A DNA stretch of 64,000 bases from contig JAPLPE010000016.1 of the NCBI GenBank assembly GCA_026400355.1, positions 1 to 64,000 on the forward strand, in the 5' to 3' direction. Position 1 is the first letter of the stretch, and every line of letters begins with the position of its first letter. The notes below the pieces were generated by a model. It made no database searches, was not told where the DNA came from, and was given only the letters and a program-made list of their open reading frames with translations. This document shows, in pieces, positions 37,616 to 45,300 of the stretch. This stretch comes from Rhodobacterales bacterium. Lineage in GTDB: Bacteria > Pseudomonadota > Alphaproteobacteria > Rhodobacterales > Rhodobacteraceae. The position numbers and the translations under genes were made by a program.

Positions 37616-37998
37616 GGCGAGCGGCGCAGTTGGACGATGCCACGGATATCCTGGAATCGGGTTGGACTATGGCGCCCGAGACTGACAAAGGCGGTGCGGC
37701 GGATACCGAAATTCCTGCGAAAGAAGTCGTTGTCAATGTCCCGGCAAGACGGTTGCCGACCATCTGTTTCAGCATAGGCGACCTCTGGTCAACGCGATTC
37801 ATCGACCATTGCCCAACCATCATGCCCGGTCTGTGCAGGATAGAGACCCGACCGTGCTTTGGTTTCCGTGACGAGCCTGACAATCTGTCAACCAGATCAG
37901 TCCAACCAGTTCCAATTCTCTCTGGCCGGGCGGTATGATAGCTGTAGTCAGTCCGCAGCCCCGGAAGATCGGGGGGCATACCAGCAAGGAGCATCTGC

Positions 37999-39012
37999 AT
38001 GATCCCGGTCGATCCCCGTTACCTGCCACCATCGGCCATGGAAGTACCACGCTTCGCCGGTATCGCGACGACGATGCGCCTGCCCTTGCGCAATGTCGCT
38101 GATCCGCAAGGGGCGGAGATCGGGATCCTGGGTGTTCCGTGGGATGGCGGGACAACGAACCGGCCCGGTGCCCGACACGGACCGCGCGCCTTGCGCGACC
38201 TTTCCACGATGATCCGCATGGTCAATCAGGCCACCCGCGCCGCCCCGTTCCACACCGCGCGCATCGCGGATTTTGGTGATGCGACGGTCAACCTGACGGA
38301 TGTCGGCCAGACGATGACACTCGTCGAAGACCAGTTCTCGGCCCTGCGCACAGCCGGCGTGACCCCGCTGATGATGGGAGGTGACCACCTGCTCAGCCTG
38401 CCCGCGTTGCGTGCCATGGCCAAGGATGGCGCGCTGGGCTTTGTCCATTTCGACGCGCATACGGACCTGTTCGACAGCTATTTTGGCGGTATGCGCCTTA
38501 CACATGGCACTCCATTCCGCCGTGCTGTCGAAGAGGGTCTGATCGACCCGCAGCGCATGATCCAGATCGGCATCCGGGGAACGACGGCAGACGGGAGCGA
38601 CCGCGCCTTCGCCGCCGCGCAGGGCATCCGCATCATCACGATCGAAGAGTTCCGCCAGCGCAGCCTTGCAGACGTCATGGCAGAGGTGCGGACCCGCGTC
38701 GGCAGTCGGCCGACTTATCTGTCGTTCGACATTGACGGTATCGACCCCGCCTTTGCCCCCGGCACGGGAACACCGGAAATCGGCGGCTTCACCCCTTTTG
38801 AGGCGCAGTGCATGATCCGCGCTCTGGACGGGCTCGACATCGTCGCAGCCGACCTTGTCGAGGTTGCACCACCCTTCGACGCGACCGGCATGACGGCGTG
38901 GATCGGCGTCTCGATCATGTTCGAGATCCTGTGCGTCACCGCCAACGCGGTCGCCCGCAGGGCGGGACGCAAGCCGGTCATCTGCGAAGATATCCCCGAT
39001 CCGGGGGTTTAG
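37999..39012 (+). CDS. Ureohydrolase of the agmatinase/arginase family
   Basis: This 337-residue manganese enzyme shows all metal-binding motifs: GGDH (127-130), FDAHTDLFD (151-159) and SFDIDGIDPAFAPGTGTPE (242-260). It starts ATG with AGGAG 8 nt upstream. Family members hydrolyse guanidino compounds (agmatine, guanidinobutyrate, guanidinopropionate, arginine, guanidine) to urea plus an amine; the exact substrate cannot be read from these motifs. It is convergent with a complete polyamine-type ABC transporter just downstream, which suggests import and breakdown of a guanidino compound. Confidence 0.92.
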   Translation: MIPVDPRYLPPSAMEVPRFAGIATTMRLPLRNVADPQGAEIGILGVPWDGGTTNRPGARHGPRALRDLSTMIRMVNQATRAAPFHTARIADFGDATVNLTDVGQTMTLVEDQFSALRTAGVTPLMMGGDHLLSLPALRAMAKDGALGFVHFDAHTDLFDSYFGGMRLTHGTPFRRAVEEGLIDPQRMIQIGIRGTTADGSDRAFAAAQGIRIITIEEFRQRSLADVMAEVRTRVGSRPTYLSFDIDGIDPAFAPGTGTPEIGGFTPFEAQCMIRALDGLDIVAADLVEVAPPFDATGMTAWIGVSIMFEILCVTANAVARRAGRKPVICEDIPDPGV

Positions 39013-39066
39013 CGCATGTTCAATAGACAGGGGTGGTCCGCGACAAAGCCGGCCAATACTTTGCTG

Positions 39067-39906
39067 TCAGTCTTGAGCCCGTTCCAGCGCCGCCAGACGC
39101 CGTTCCTTGCGGCGCCGCGCCACTTCGTACCAGATGGCTGCAATCAGGGTCGCAATGATCATCAGCAGGGCAAGGGCATTGATCGTCGGCGTGATCCCAG
39201 ACCGGACCTTGGAAAACACATAAACGGTCAGCGTGTTCTGGGTGCCCCGGGTGAACAGCGTGGTGTTGAAGTTCTCGATGGACTGGAAGAAAGCAATAGC
39301 CGCCCCGGCCGCGATGGCCGGGTAAAGATGCGGCAACAGGATGCGGCGCAGAACCTGACTGTTCGAAGCCCCAAGATCCATCGCCGCCTCTTCAAGGCCT
39401 GGGTCAAAGCTTTGCAGGCGGGCCAAGACCAGAAGCATGACGAAGGACGCGATAAAGCTTACCTGCCCCAGAACTGACAGGTGCAGACCGGGATTGAAGA
39501 GAATGAAGTCCGACCCAGTCACATTCCCCATCGAGTTCCAGAACAGCAGGGTCGAGATCCCGATGACAACCCCGGGCATCAGGATCGGTGCGACCATGAC
39601 TCCGTAAAGGAAGCCACGCACTTTGCCCGCAATGGAGTTGATCAGGATCGCCGCCGCGGTTCCGATCGGGACCGCAATAACGACCACGGCCACGGCAACC
39701 CAGAGTGTGTTGGCGAAGGATACCCAGAGGGTCGTGTCGGCAAACAGTTCCTGAAACCAGCGCCAGGTAAAGCCCTTCCATGGGTAAACCGATGGCAGAC
39801 GGTTATCGTTGAACGCGGCACCCGCCATGATGATCAGCGGCACAAACATGTAGATCAGGAAAGCGGCCATATAGAGATGGCCCAGCAAGTGTCTGGATCG
39901 TGTCAT
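39067..39906 (-). CDS. ABC transporter permease, PotC type
   Basis: This 279-residue inner-membrane permease has an N-terminal helix LYMAAFLIYMFVPLIIMAGA, a periplasmic loop with FTWRWFQELFADTTLW, further helices VAVAVVVIAVPIGTAAAILI and FIASFVMLLVLARL, and the EAA loop EEAAMDLGASNSQVLRRILL. It is the last gene of the minus-strand transporter operon (binding protein, ATPase, PotB-like, PotC-like). GGGAGG precedes the start. Confidence 0.9.
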   Translation of the reverse strand: MTRSRHLLGHLYMAAFLIYMFVPLIIMAGAAFNDNRLPSVYPWKGFTWRWFQELFADTTLWVSFANTLWVAVAVVVIAVPIGTAAAILINSIAGKVRGFLYGVMVAPILMPGVVIGISTLLFWNSMGNVTGSDFILFNPGLHLSVLGQVSFIASFVMLLVLARLQSFDPGLEEAAMDLGASNSQVLRRILLPHLYPAIAAGAAIAFFQSIENFNTTLFTRGTQNTLTVYVFSKVRSGITPTINALALLMIIATLIAAIWYEVARRRKERRLAALERAQD

Positions 39907-39916
39907 GGCAGCCTCC

Positions 39917-40852
39917 CTACTTTGCGATCTCGTTCAGCTTTACCCTGAACAGCCACATAACGACCATCACGACAACTGAACACAAGAGGATGTAGAGGAA
40001 CGAATAGGCCGCGCCTGTGTTCCAGTCCTGACTCTCGAGCATCCACTGTCGGATCGTTTCGGTAAACCAGTTCGACGAGGTGGAGGGCAGCACCGTCGGC
40101 ACCAGCAGAGAACCAGCCGACAGCATGAAGACCATCACGCATCCCGAAGCGATCCCCGGCCGCGAATGGGGCAGGACAACCCGCCAGTGAATCTGCCACC
40201 ACCGCGCGCCAAGGTCTTCGGCCGCCTCGATCTGATTGCGGTCCAGCGACTGGATCGCACCATAGATCGGGAACAGCATGAACAGCACATAGGTATAGGT
40301 CAGCCCGATCATGATGCCGTCATAGGGCGTCATGACGCCATTCTGCCAGCGCACCGGTGCCTCAAGCACGCCAAGGCCCACAAGCACGGCATTAAGCGGT
40401 CCGTTGAACGTCAGGATGATGTACCAGGCAAAGGCGCGCAGGGCCTCAGAGACCCACAGCGGGATCGACAGAAGCAGGATCAGCGTCGGCAGCGACTTTG
40501 GGTTCACCACTTTCGCAAGATAATAGGCCAGCGGATAACTCAGGAGGAAACAGACGATCGTGACCACGCCGGAATAAGTGACAGTCGCCAGAAACGTCTT
40601 GAGGTGGACGGGGATCTGCACGTCGATCCCAAAGTAACTTGCCGGTACCGCATTGTTGAGGAACTTCGCATAGTTGTTCAGCGAATAGACATCCCTTGGC
40701 CCGCCGATCTCGGTCACGGGCAGATACGGGCGGAAAGAGGCTTCGAACAGCGTGATGTTCGGCAGGATCACCAGCATGAGCAGCCAGAAGGCTGTCAGCA
40801 GCACAAAGATCAGTGTCAGACCGGGGCCATAGCGGCGAAGAAGCTCGCTCAT
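39917..40852 (-). CDS. ABC transporter permease, PotB type
   Basis: This 311-residue permease starts at MSELLRRYGPGLTL, four bases after the ATPase stop; an in-frame ATG further upstream would lie inside the ATPase gene. Helices include LIFVLLTAFWLLMLVILPNI and VTYSGVVTIVCFLLSYPLAY. The EAA loop is EAAEDLGARWWQIHWRVVLP. It pairs with the PotC-like permease. Confidence 0.9.
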   Translation of the reverse strand: MSELLRRYGPGLTLIFVLLTAFWLLMLVILPNITLFEASFRPYLPVTEIGGPRDVYSLNNYAKFLNNAVPASYFGIDVQIPVHLKTFLATVTYSGVVTIVCFLLSYPLAYYLAKVVNPKSLPTLILLLSIPLWVSEALRAFAWYIILTFNGPLNAVLVGLGVLEAPVRWQNGVMTPYDGIMIGLTYTYVLFMLFPIYGAIQSLDRNQIEAAEDLGARWWQIHWRVVLPHSRPGIASGCVMVFMLSAGSLLVPTVLPSTSSNWFTETIRQWMLESQDWNTGAAYSFLYILLCSVVVMVVMWLFRVKLNEIAK

Positions 40853-40856
40853 CGCC

Positions 40857-41939
40857 TCACGCCCTCGTCTCGTCCGGCAAAAGTGCGGCAGACTCGGCGG
40901 CAAAGGTGGCGTGCAGTGTTGCCCCGACGGCCGGCACAGTCACCGCACCGTCATTGCGGATTTCGGCCGCGACGTTTGCGCCACTGTCGGAAATGGCATG
41001 GACCGAGATGAAGTTACCCTCGAATGACACTTCCGTCACCCGGACGGGCAGCGAGTTTTCAGCGCCCGGGTCGGGCGACAGGATCGTGTACTCTGGCCGG
41101 ACATAAAGCTTGAGCGTTTCATCCCGCGCAACGCCGTCTGCAAGACGCGCACGGAACTGACCATGTGGCGTGCTGAACGCCGCGATCCCGTTCGAAACCG
41201 CGCCCAGCTTGCCGGCAAAGATGTTGTTCTCTCCGACAAAGGACGCAACAAACCCGTTCGTCGGTTGGTTGTAGATCTCGCGCGGGTCGGCCACCTGCTG
41301 CAACTGACCATGGCTCATCACGCCCACACGGTCTGACATGGCCAAAGCCTCGCCCTGATCGTGGGTGATATAGATGAATGTCACGCCGGTCCGCTTCTGG
41401 ATCGAACGAAGTTCGGCGCGCATGTGCTGCCGCAGTTTGAGGTCTAGCGCAGACAGCGGCTCGTCCAGCAGCATGACCGCAGGCTCGACCGCAAGGGCCC
41501 GCGCAATCGCCACCCGCTGTTTCTGCCCGCCCGACAATTGGCTGACCAGCTTGTCACCCGCACCCGGAAGATCAACCAGCTTAAGAAGTTCATCGGCCCT
41601 CGTACGGCATTTCGACTTGTCTACGCCGCGCACTGACAGGCCAAAGGCGATATTGTCCGCCACCGACATCAGCGGAAACAGTGCGAGGTTCTGAAAGATC
41701 AGGGCAGTCGGGCGTTGGTTCGGCCGCGTCCCCTTCATGTCCTTCCCGCCAATGCGGATCACGCCGCCCGTCGGATCGGTAAAGCCCGAAATCATGCGCA
41801 GAATCGTGGTCTTGCCACAGCCGGACGGGCCCAGAAAGGAAAAGAACTCGCCTTCCTTGACCGTCACATTCACCCGATCAACGGCCCGGAAGCTTCCGAA
41901 ATCGCAGATGACGTCTTCTAGTTCGATACCGGCGCCCAT
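40857..41939 (-). CDS. ABC transporter ATPase, PotA type
   Basis: This protein of about 360 residues starts at MGAGIELEDVICDFG; the frame is open further upstream but without family resemblance. Walker A is FLGPSGCGKTTILRMI, the signature QLSGGQKQRVAIARAL, Walker B VMLLDEPLSALDLKLR and the H-loop YITHDQGEALAMSDRV. A C-terminal TOBE domain (residues about 280-350) follows. It energises the two adjacent permeases and is typical of spermidine/putrescine-type importers. Confidence 0.93.
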   Translation of the reverse strand: MGAGIELEDVICDFGSFRAVDRVNVTVKEGEFFSFLGPSGCGKTTILRMISGFTDPTGGVIRIGGKDMKGTRPNQRPTALIFQNLALFPLMSVADNIAFGLSVRGVDKSKCRTRADELLKLVDLPGAGDKLVSQLSGGQKQRVAIARALAVEPAVMLLDEPLSALDLKLRQHMRAELRSIQKRTGVTFIYITHDQGEALAMSDRVGVMSHGQLQQVADPREIYNQPTNGFVASFVGENNIFAGKLGAVSNGIAAFSTPHGQFRARLADGVARDETLKLYVRPEYTILSPDPGAENSLPVRVTEVSFEGNFISVHAISDSGANVAAEIRNDGAVTVPAVGATLHATFAAESAALLPDETRA

Positions 41940-42090
41940 TGTCCGATAATCCCTTGTGCCCTGTTGGTCCGTTGCGCATTCCGGTCCCTGAACGGCCCCC
42001 CAAGCCGTGTCGGCGGATCTGGTGTCCCGTCTGTCCCGTGACCCGCAGTCAAACGTGCGGTGAAGGGAACAGACGTCCGAATGCAATAAA

Positions 42091-42121
42091 CTGCCCCCCG
42101 AAGTCGCGCTCCGGGAGGCAG
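42091..42121 (-). terminator. Attenuator-like hairpin between binding-protein and ATPase genes
   Basis: On the minus strand CTGCCTCCCGG pairs with CGGGGGGCAG (one mismatch) and is followed by TTTATT, about 22 bp after the binding-protein stop. Such hairpins usually raise the ratio of binding protein to membrane components by partial termination or 3' protection. Confidence 0.6.
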
Positions 42122-42142
42122 ATCACTTGGTGTGACGAATGA

Positions 42143-43270
42143 TCAGGCTGCCTTGTACTTGTCGGCATACTCGCCGCGCTTGGCGATGAACTCTGCCGAC
42201 TGCTCGGGCCACCACCACAGCTTGGCAAGCGCCGCATCGTCAAAGGTCGCGGCATAATATGCCGAGACTTCGGGATCCAGCAAGTCGCCTGCGCCCTTGC
42301 CGACCGGGTTCGACGAGAAGGCCGCAGCCCAGCCCGCAGCGCCTTCGGGGGTCGAAACGTACTTGGCGAATTCGTGCGCTTCGGCGGTGTTCACGGCGTT
42401 CTTCATCAGCACAAAACCCTGATGCCAGGCAAAGGCGCCTTCAGCCGGTGCGATGTAGCGGAAGCCGTCGTTGCGCAGGTTGAAGCCGGTCGAATCCCAG
42501 CACAGACCGATCGTCGCGCCGTTGGCGGTAAAGCCGGCGTTGGCTTCGTTCTCGCCCGACCACCACTGAACAACGTTGCCTTTGGCAGCGATCGCCTCAG
42601 CCAGCGCAATGTCCCAAAGCTCGGTCATGGCAGCCATGTCGGAATAGCCGTCGATCCAGGGGCGCGGCAGCTTGCCCTGTGCGTCGAGCCAGCGGCCCAT
42701 CGCGGCAAGCGTCGAATGGGGGCGCAGAACGGCCTGATTGGCCGGGTTGAACAGGTCGCCCAGCGACCCGGGTTCCGATATCGTTGCGGTTTCGGTCGCA
42801 ACGACCAGCGCTTCGGTACCCCAGTTCGAGGGCACATAGAACAGCGCACCCGAGGCATCACGCGAACGTTCGCCCGCCGACCCGTCAGCAAGGCCGGGCA
42901 GGTAGTTGTCAAGCGCGAGCTTGGTCGGATCCCAGGCCTGCAGAAGCCCGTTCGAGTTCCAGCCACCCCAACGGTCGATCGTCGGTTCGATCACGTCGAT
43001 GCCACCAGCTTCGACCGCAACCTTGGCCGCCGCGAACATGGCATCCTGATCGGGAAGCTCGGTGAAGTTCACGGCAATACCGGTGGCCGCAGTAAACGCC
43101 GGGAACACTTCGGCGGCAAGGCGGGGATAACCGGCCCAGCCTGTGAAGTTAAGCTGCCCTGCCTGGGCAAGTACGGCACGCGGAATGATTGCAGGCGCGG
43201 CAAGTGCGCCAAGGGTTACAGCCGAACCCTTGAGCACGGAGCGTCTGTTGATGTTGGACGTTCTTGTCAT
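42143..43270 (-). CDS. ABC transporter periplasmic binding protein, PotD-like, Tat-exported
   Basis: This 375-residue protein begins with a twin-arginine signal peptide (NINRRSVLKGSAVTLGAL, cleaved near AVLAQ). The mature domain resembles PotD-type polyamine binding proteins: LNFTGWAGYPRLAAEVFPAF, DVIEPTIDRWGGWNSNG, AMTELWDIALAEAIA and AFAWHQGFVLMKNAVNTAEA. It is first in the operon and lies beside a ureohydrolase gene, which fits a guanidino- or polyamine-type ligand. Export of a folded binding protein by Tat is less usual than by Sec. Confidence 0.88.
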   Translation of the reverse strand: MTRTSNINRRSVLKGSAVTLGALAAPAIIPRAVLAQAGQLNFTGWAGYPRLAAEVFPAFTAATGIAVNFTELPDQDAMFAAAKVAVEAGGIDVIEPTIDRWGGWNSNGLLQAWDPTKLALDNYLPGLADGSAGERSRDASGALFYVPSNWGTEALVVATETATISEPGSLGDLFNPANQAVLRPHSTLAAMGRWLDAQGKLPRPWIDGYSDMAAMTELWDIALAEAIAAKGNVVQWWSGENEANAGFTANGATIGLCWDSTGFNLRNDGFRYIAPAEGAFAWHQGFVLMKNAVNTAEAHEFAKYVSTPEGAAGWAAAFSSNPVGKGAGDLLDPEVSAYYAATFDDAALAKLWWWPEQSAEFIAKRGEYADKYKAA

Positions 43271-43602
43271 GTTAGTCTCCCTTTCAGACCCAACTCTTAT
43301 TGCGTGAACGCGAAACAGAACTGTGACATTCTGATCCTAATCCTCTGGCGCGATGACTAAGTCAGCGACCGATCACGAAGTCAATGCAGATCAAAGTCGA
43401 CGTCAACGTGATGCCGTGTTTGTTCTATCGCCGAACCGGGGATGACGCCGGGCATGGCTGTGGAGGAGCAATTTCCCGACCAGAAGGGCGGCCACCTTAC
43501 CCGGAAGAAGACTGCAAAGCCGACAGAACTGCTTTGTCTGTTTCAGAGCAGGACCGATCATTCCTGCCGATCGCGACAAATACAAGACAAGAATCGGTTG
43601 CC
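43271..43602. other. Intergenic stretch without a supported gene
   Basis: About 330 bases lie between the PotD-like gene and the end of the VWA operon. Short frames on both strands show no motif. The promoter of the transporter operon must lie here, but no convincing -35/-10 pair was identified by eye. Confidence 0.5.
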
Positions 43603-44691
43603 TTACTGCAGACCCGCGACCATCGCTTCCACCGTGGCAGCCGTCGGCATCGGCACGACCTGATTGATGGTTTCGGGGAGCGTTGCGTTCATCATCGACT
43701 CATGGTCGTTGACAACTCCGGCGAGCCCGGTCCGGAAGCCATGGTCTGACCACGCGAGGCCTTGCAACTCGGGGTCCTGCAGTGCCTCTGCCAGCTTGGT
43801 ACAGGCCGGCGTCAGGCTGATCAGAGGATGCGAGGCGAAGACTGTGGGTTCCGGGTAGATCATGGTAATCCGATCACGGATCATCGGCGCAGAGGCGGCG
43901 TTTGCGTTGATGAATTCGACCATCTGGTTCTCATAACCCACAATGATCGGTCGGGCCCCCATGCCCTGCTTGAGGAAGTTCTCGAAGATGTCGCCAGATG
44001 AAGACTCCATGTACCCCATGCTGGCAAAGGTGTTCTGGAGTTGAGGGAGGAGCACGGACAGATCCGCGACGACAGGAAGGCTGCCTTCGTTCATTGCGGT
44101 TGCCAACAGGCCTGCCCAGATGAGGCCCGAGTTTGATTTCACCGGATCAGTCGAAAAGATGCCGAAGCTTCCATAGAGGTTGATACCAATGTCCTCGCGC
44201 CACTTTGCCCCTTCCTGTATCTTTGCGGCGACCGCCTGAACATCTGCATAAAGGAAACCGTCGTCAGCCCGGCGCACGAGGCCTGCCGATACCATCGCAT
44301 CCGCGACCTCGTTCCAGGCATAGAAGACGATCGGGGAGGTGAAGATCGTGTCGACTGAGAGCGGCCTGAGGCCTCTGGCGCGGGCAAGATCAACTGCAAC
44401 GGTGCTTGACGGCCAGAGGCAATCCTTACCCGTCACGTCCAGCGTTTTGGCCATTTCGACCGAGCCGGCCCGAATGGCGTCCAGCGTGATGTTGTACCGG
44501 TCCCGCAGTATGTCCGTGATCGCCGGATCATCCAGCAGAGCCGACTTTTCCCCTCCGTAATAGAGGGTCACCACCTGTGCTTCGGTCGGCACAACCGACC
44601 GGCGCAGATTGCCGAGGTCGAGCGTCGAGACGGCGACTGCGATCAGGGCGACCACTGCGAGGGCAACAAGCCCGATCAGGCTGCGTTTCAT
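43603..44691 (-). CDS. Membrane-anchored binding-protein-like protein, third gene of the VWA operon
   Basis: This 362-residue protein has an N-terminal hydrophobic anchor (IGLVALAVVALIAVAVSTLD, residues about 5-25) and then a periplasmic-binding-protein-like body: VVTLYYGGEKSALLDDPAI, IFTSPIVFYAWNEVADAM, LYGSFGIFSTDPVKSNSGLI, PIIVGYENQMVEFINANA and TMIYPEPTVFASHPLISL. The block STDPVKSNSG parallels SASQSNSGA in the VWA fusion two genes upstream, so the two are probably related binding domains. A lone cysteine lies in GKDCLWPSS and another in TPACTKLAE. It follows the XpaC-like gene by 12 bp. No ABC permease or ATPase accompanies it, so a sensing or scaffolding role is more likely than transport. 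Confidence 0.7.
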   Translation of the reverse strand: MKRSLIGLVALAVVALIAVAVSTLDLGNLRRSVVPTEAQVVTLYYGGEKSALLDDPAITDILRDRYNITLDAIRAGSVEMAKTLDVTGKDCLWPSSTVAVDLARARGLRPLSVDTIFTSPIVFYAWNEVADAMVSAGLVRRADDGFLYADVQAVAAKIQEGAKWREDIGINLYGSFGIFSTDPVKSNSGLIWAGLLATAMNEGSLPVVADLSVLLPQLQNTFASMGYMESSSGDIFENFLKQGMGARPIIVGYENQMVEFINANAASAPMIRDRITMIYPEPTVFASHPLISLTPACTKLAEALQDPELQGLAWSDHGFRTGLAGVVNDHESMMNATLPETINQVVPMPTAATVEAMVAGLQ

Positions 44692-44703
44692 TCCTATTGC
44701 CCC

Positions 44704-45300
44704 TTATCCACGCGAGATCTGAAAGGACAGGGCCGCAATTTCCTGTCCGAGTTCGTCAAGGTCATTGTCAAGGTAGGCTTTGTTGATCCGGTCAAGCGCA
44801 GGACCACAGACCGTGAGTCGCTCCCTCAGCTTGGACACGCGCGGGTCATCAGTCGTTGCGCCTTTCCGGGTCAGGTTCACATAGGATTCAAACGAGTCGA
44901 CCATCGGGTCCAGATAGGATGTGATGAAGCGGCGGCCAAGCCGGTAGTCCACCGGATCCTCTGCGATGTTCGAACGAAGAACGTCGAGCGACGTTGCCAG
45001 ATGTGCGACCATGTCGCGGTCTTGATCGTTTGCCAGTGTGGTCAGACGTGTCATGCGATTGTGCGCGGCATCCAGCTTGGCCTTTGCCTGCGCGATCTCG
45101 GCAAGGCTGACACGTTCGGCCACGATGATTTCTTCATCGGGCGGACGCCGGACGACGATCAGAAAGACTGCACCCCAAGCCGCAACGGCCAGTGCAAAGG
45201 CCAACCAGGCGACCAGCGAAAGACCGAAGAAGCACAAAAGGAACGTTGCCGCGCCAACGGCAAAGGCAAGGAGATTGCGCGGTCCGTCACGAAACTCCAT
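44704..45300 (-). CDS. XpaC-like membrane protein
   Basis: This 198-residue protein has two hydrophobic helices near the N-terminus (LLAFAVGAATFLLCFFGLSL, AWLAFALAVAAWGAVFLIVV), then an extended helical domain (SLAEIAQAKAKLDAAHNRMT, FITSYLDPMVDSFESYVNLT) and a C-terminal LDRINKAYLDNDLDELGQEI. This resembles the XpaC family (5-bromo-4-chloroindolyl phosphate hydrolysis protein), which normally accompanies TelA-type toxic-anion-resistance proteins; no telA gene is visible. Its ATG overlaps the stop of the VWA gene (TGATG), so the two are tightly coupled. Confidence 0.7.
   Translation of the reverse strand: MEFRDGPRNLLAFAVGAATFLLCFFGLSLVAWLAFALAVAAWGAVFLIVVRRPPDEEIIVAERVSLAEIAQAKAKLDAAHNRMTRLTTLANDQDRDMVAHLATSLDVLRSNIAEDPVDYRLGRRFITSYLDPMVDSFESYVNLTRKGATTDDPRVSKLRERLTVCGPALDRINKAYLDNDLDELGQEIAALSFQISRG

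Noticed and set aside
37600-37938. 112-codon plus-strand frame before the ureohydrolase
   Set aside because: It overlaps the IS3 relic, has no ribosome binding site or motif and reads like random high-G+C translation.
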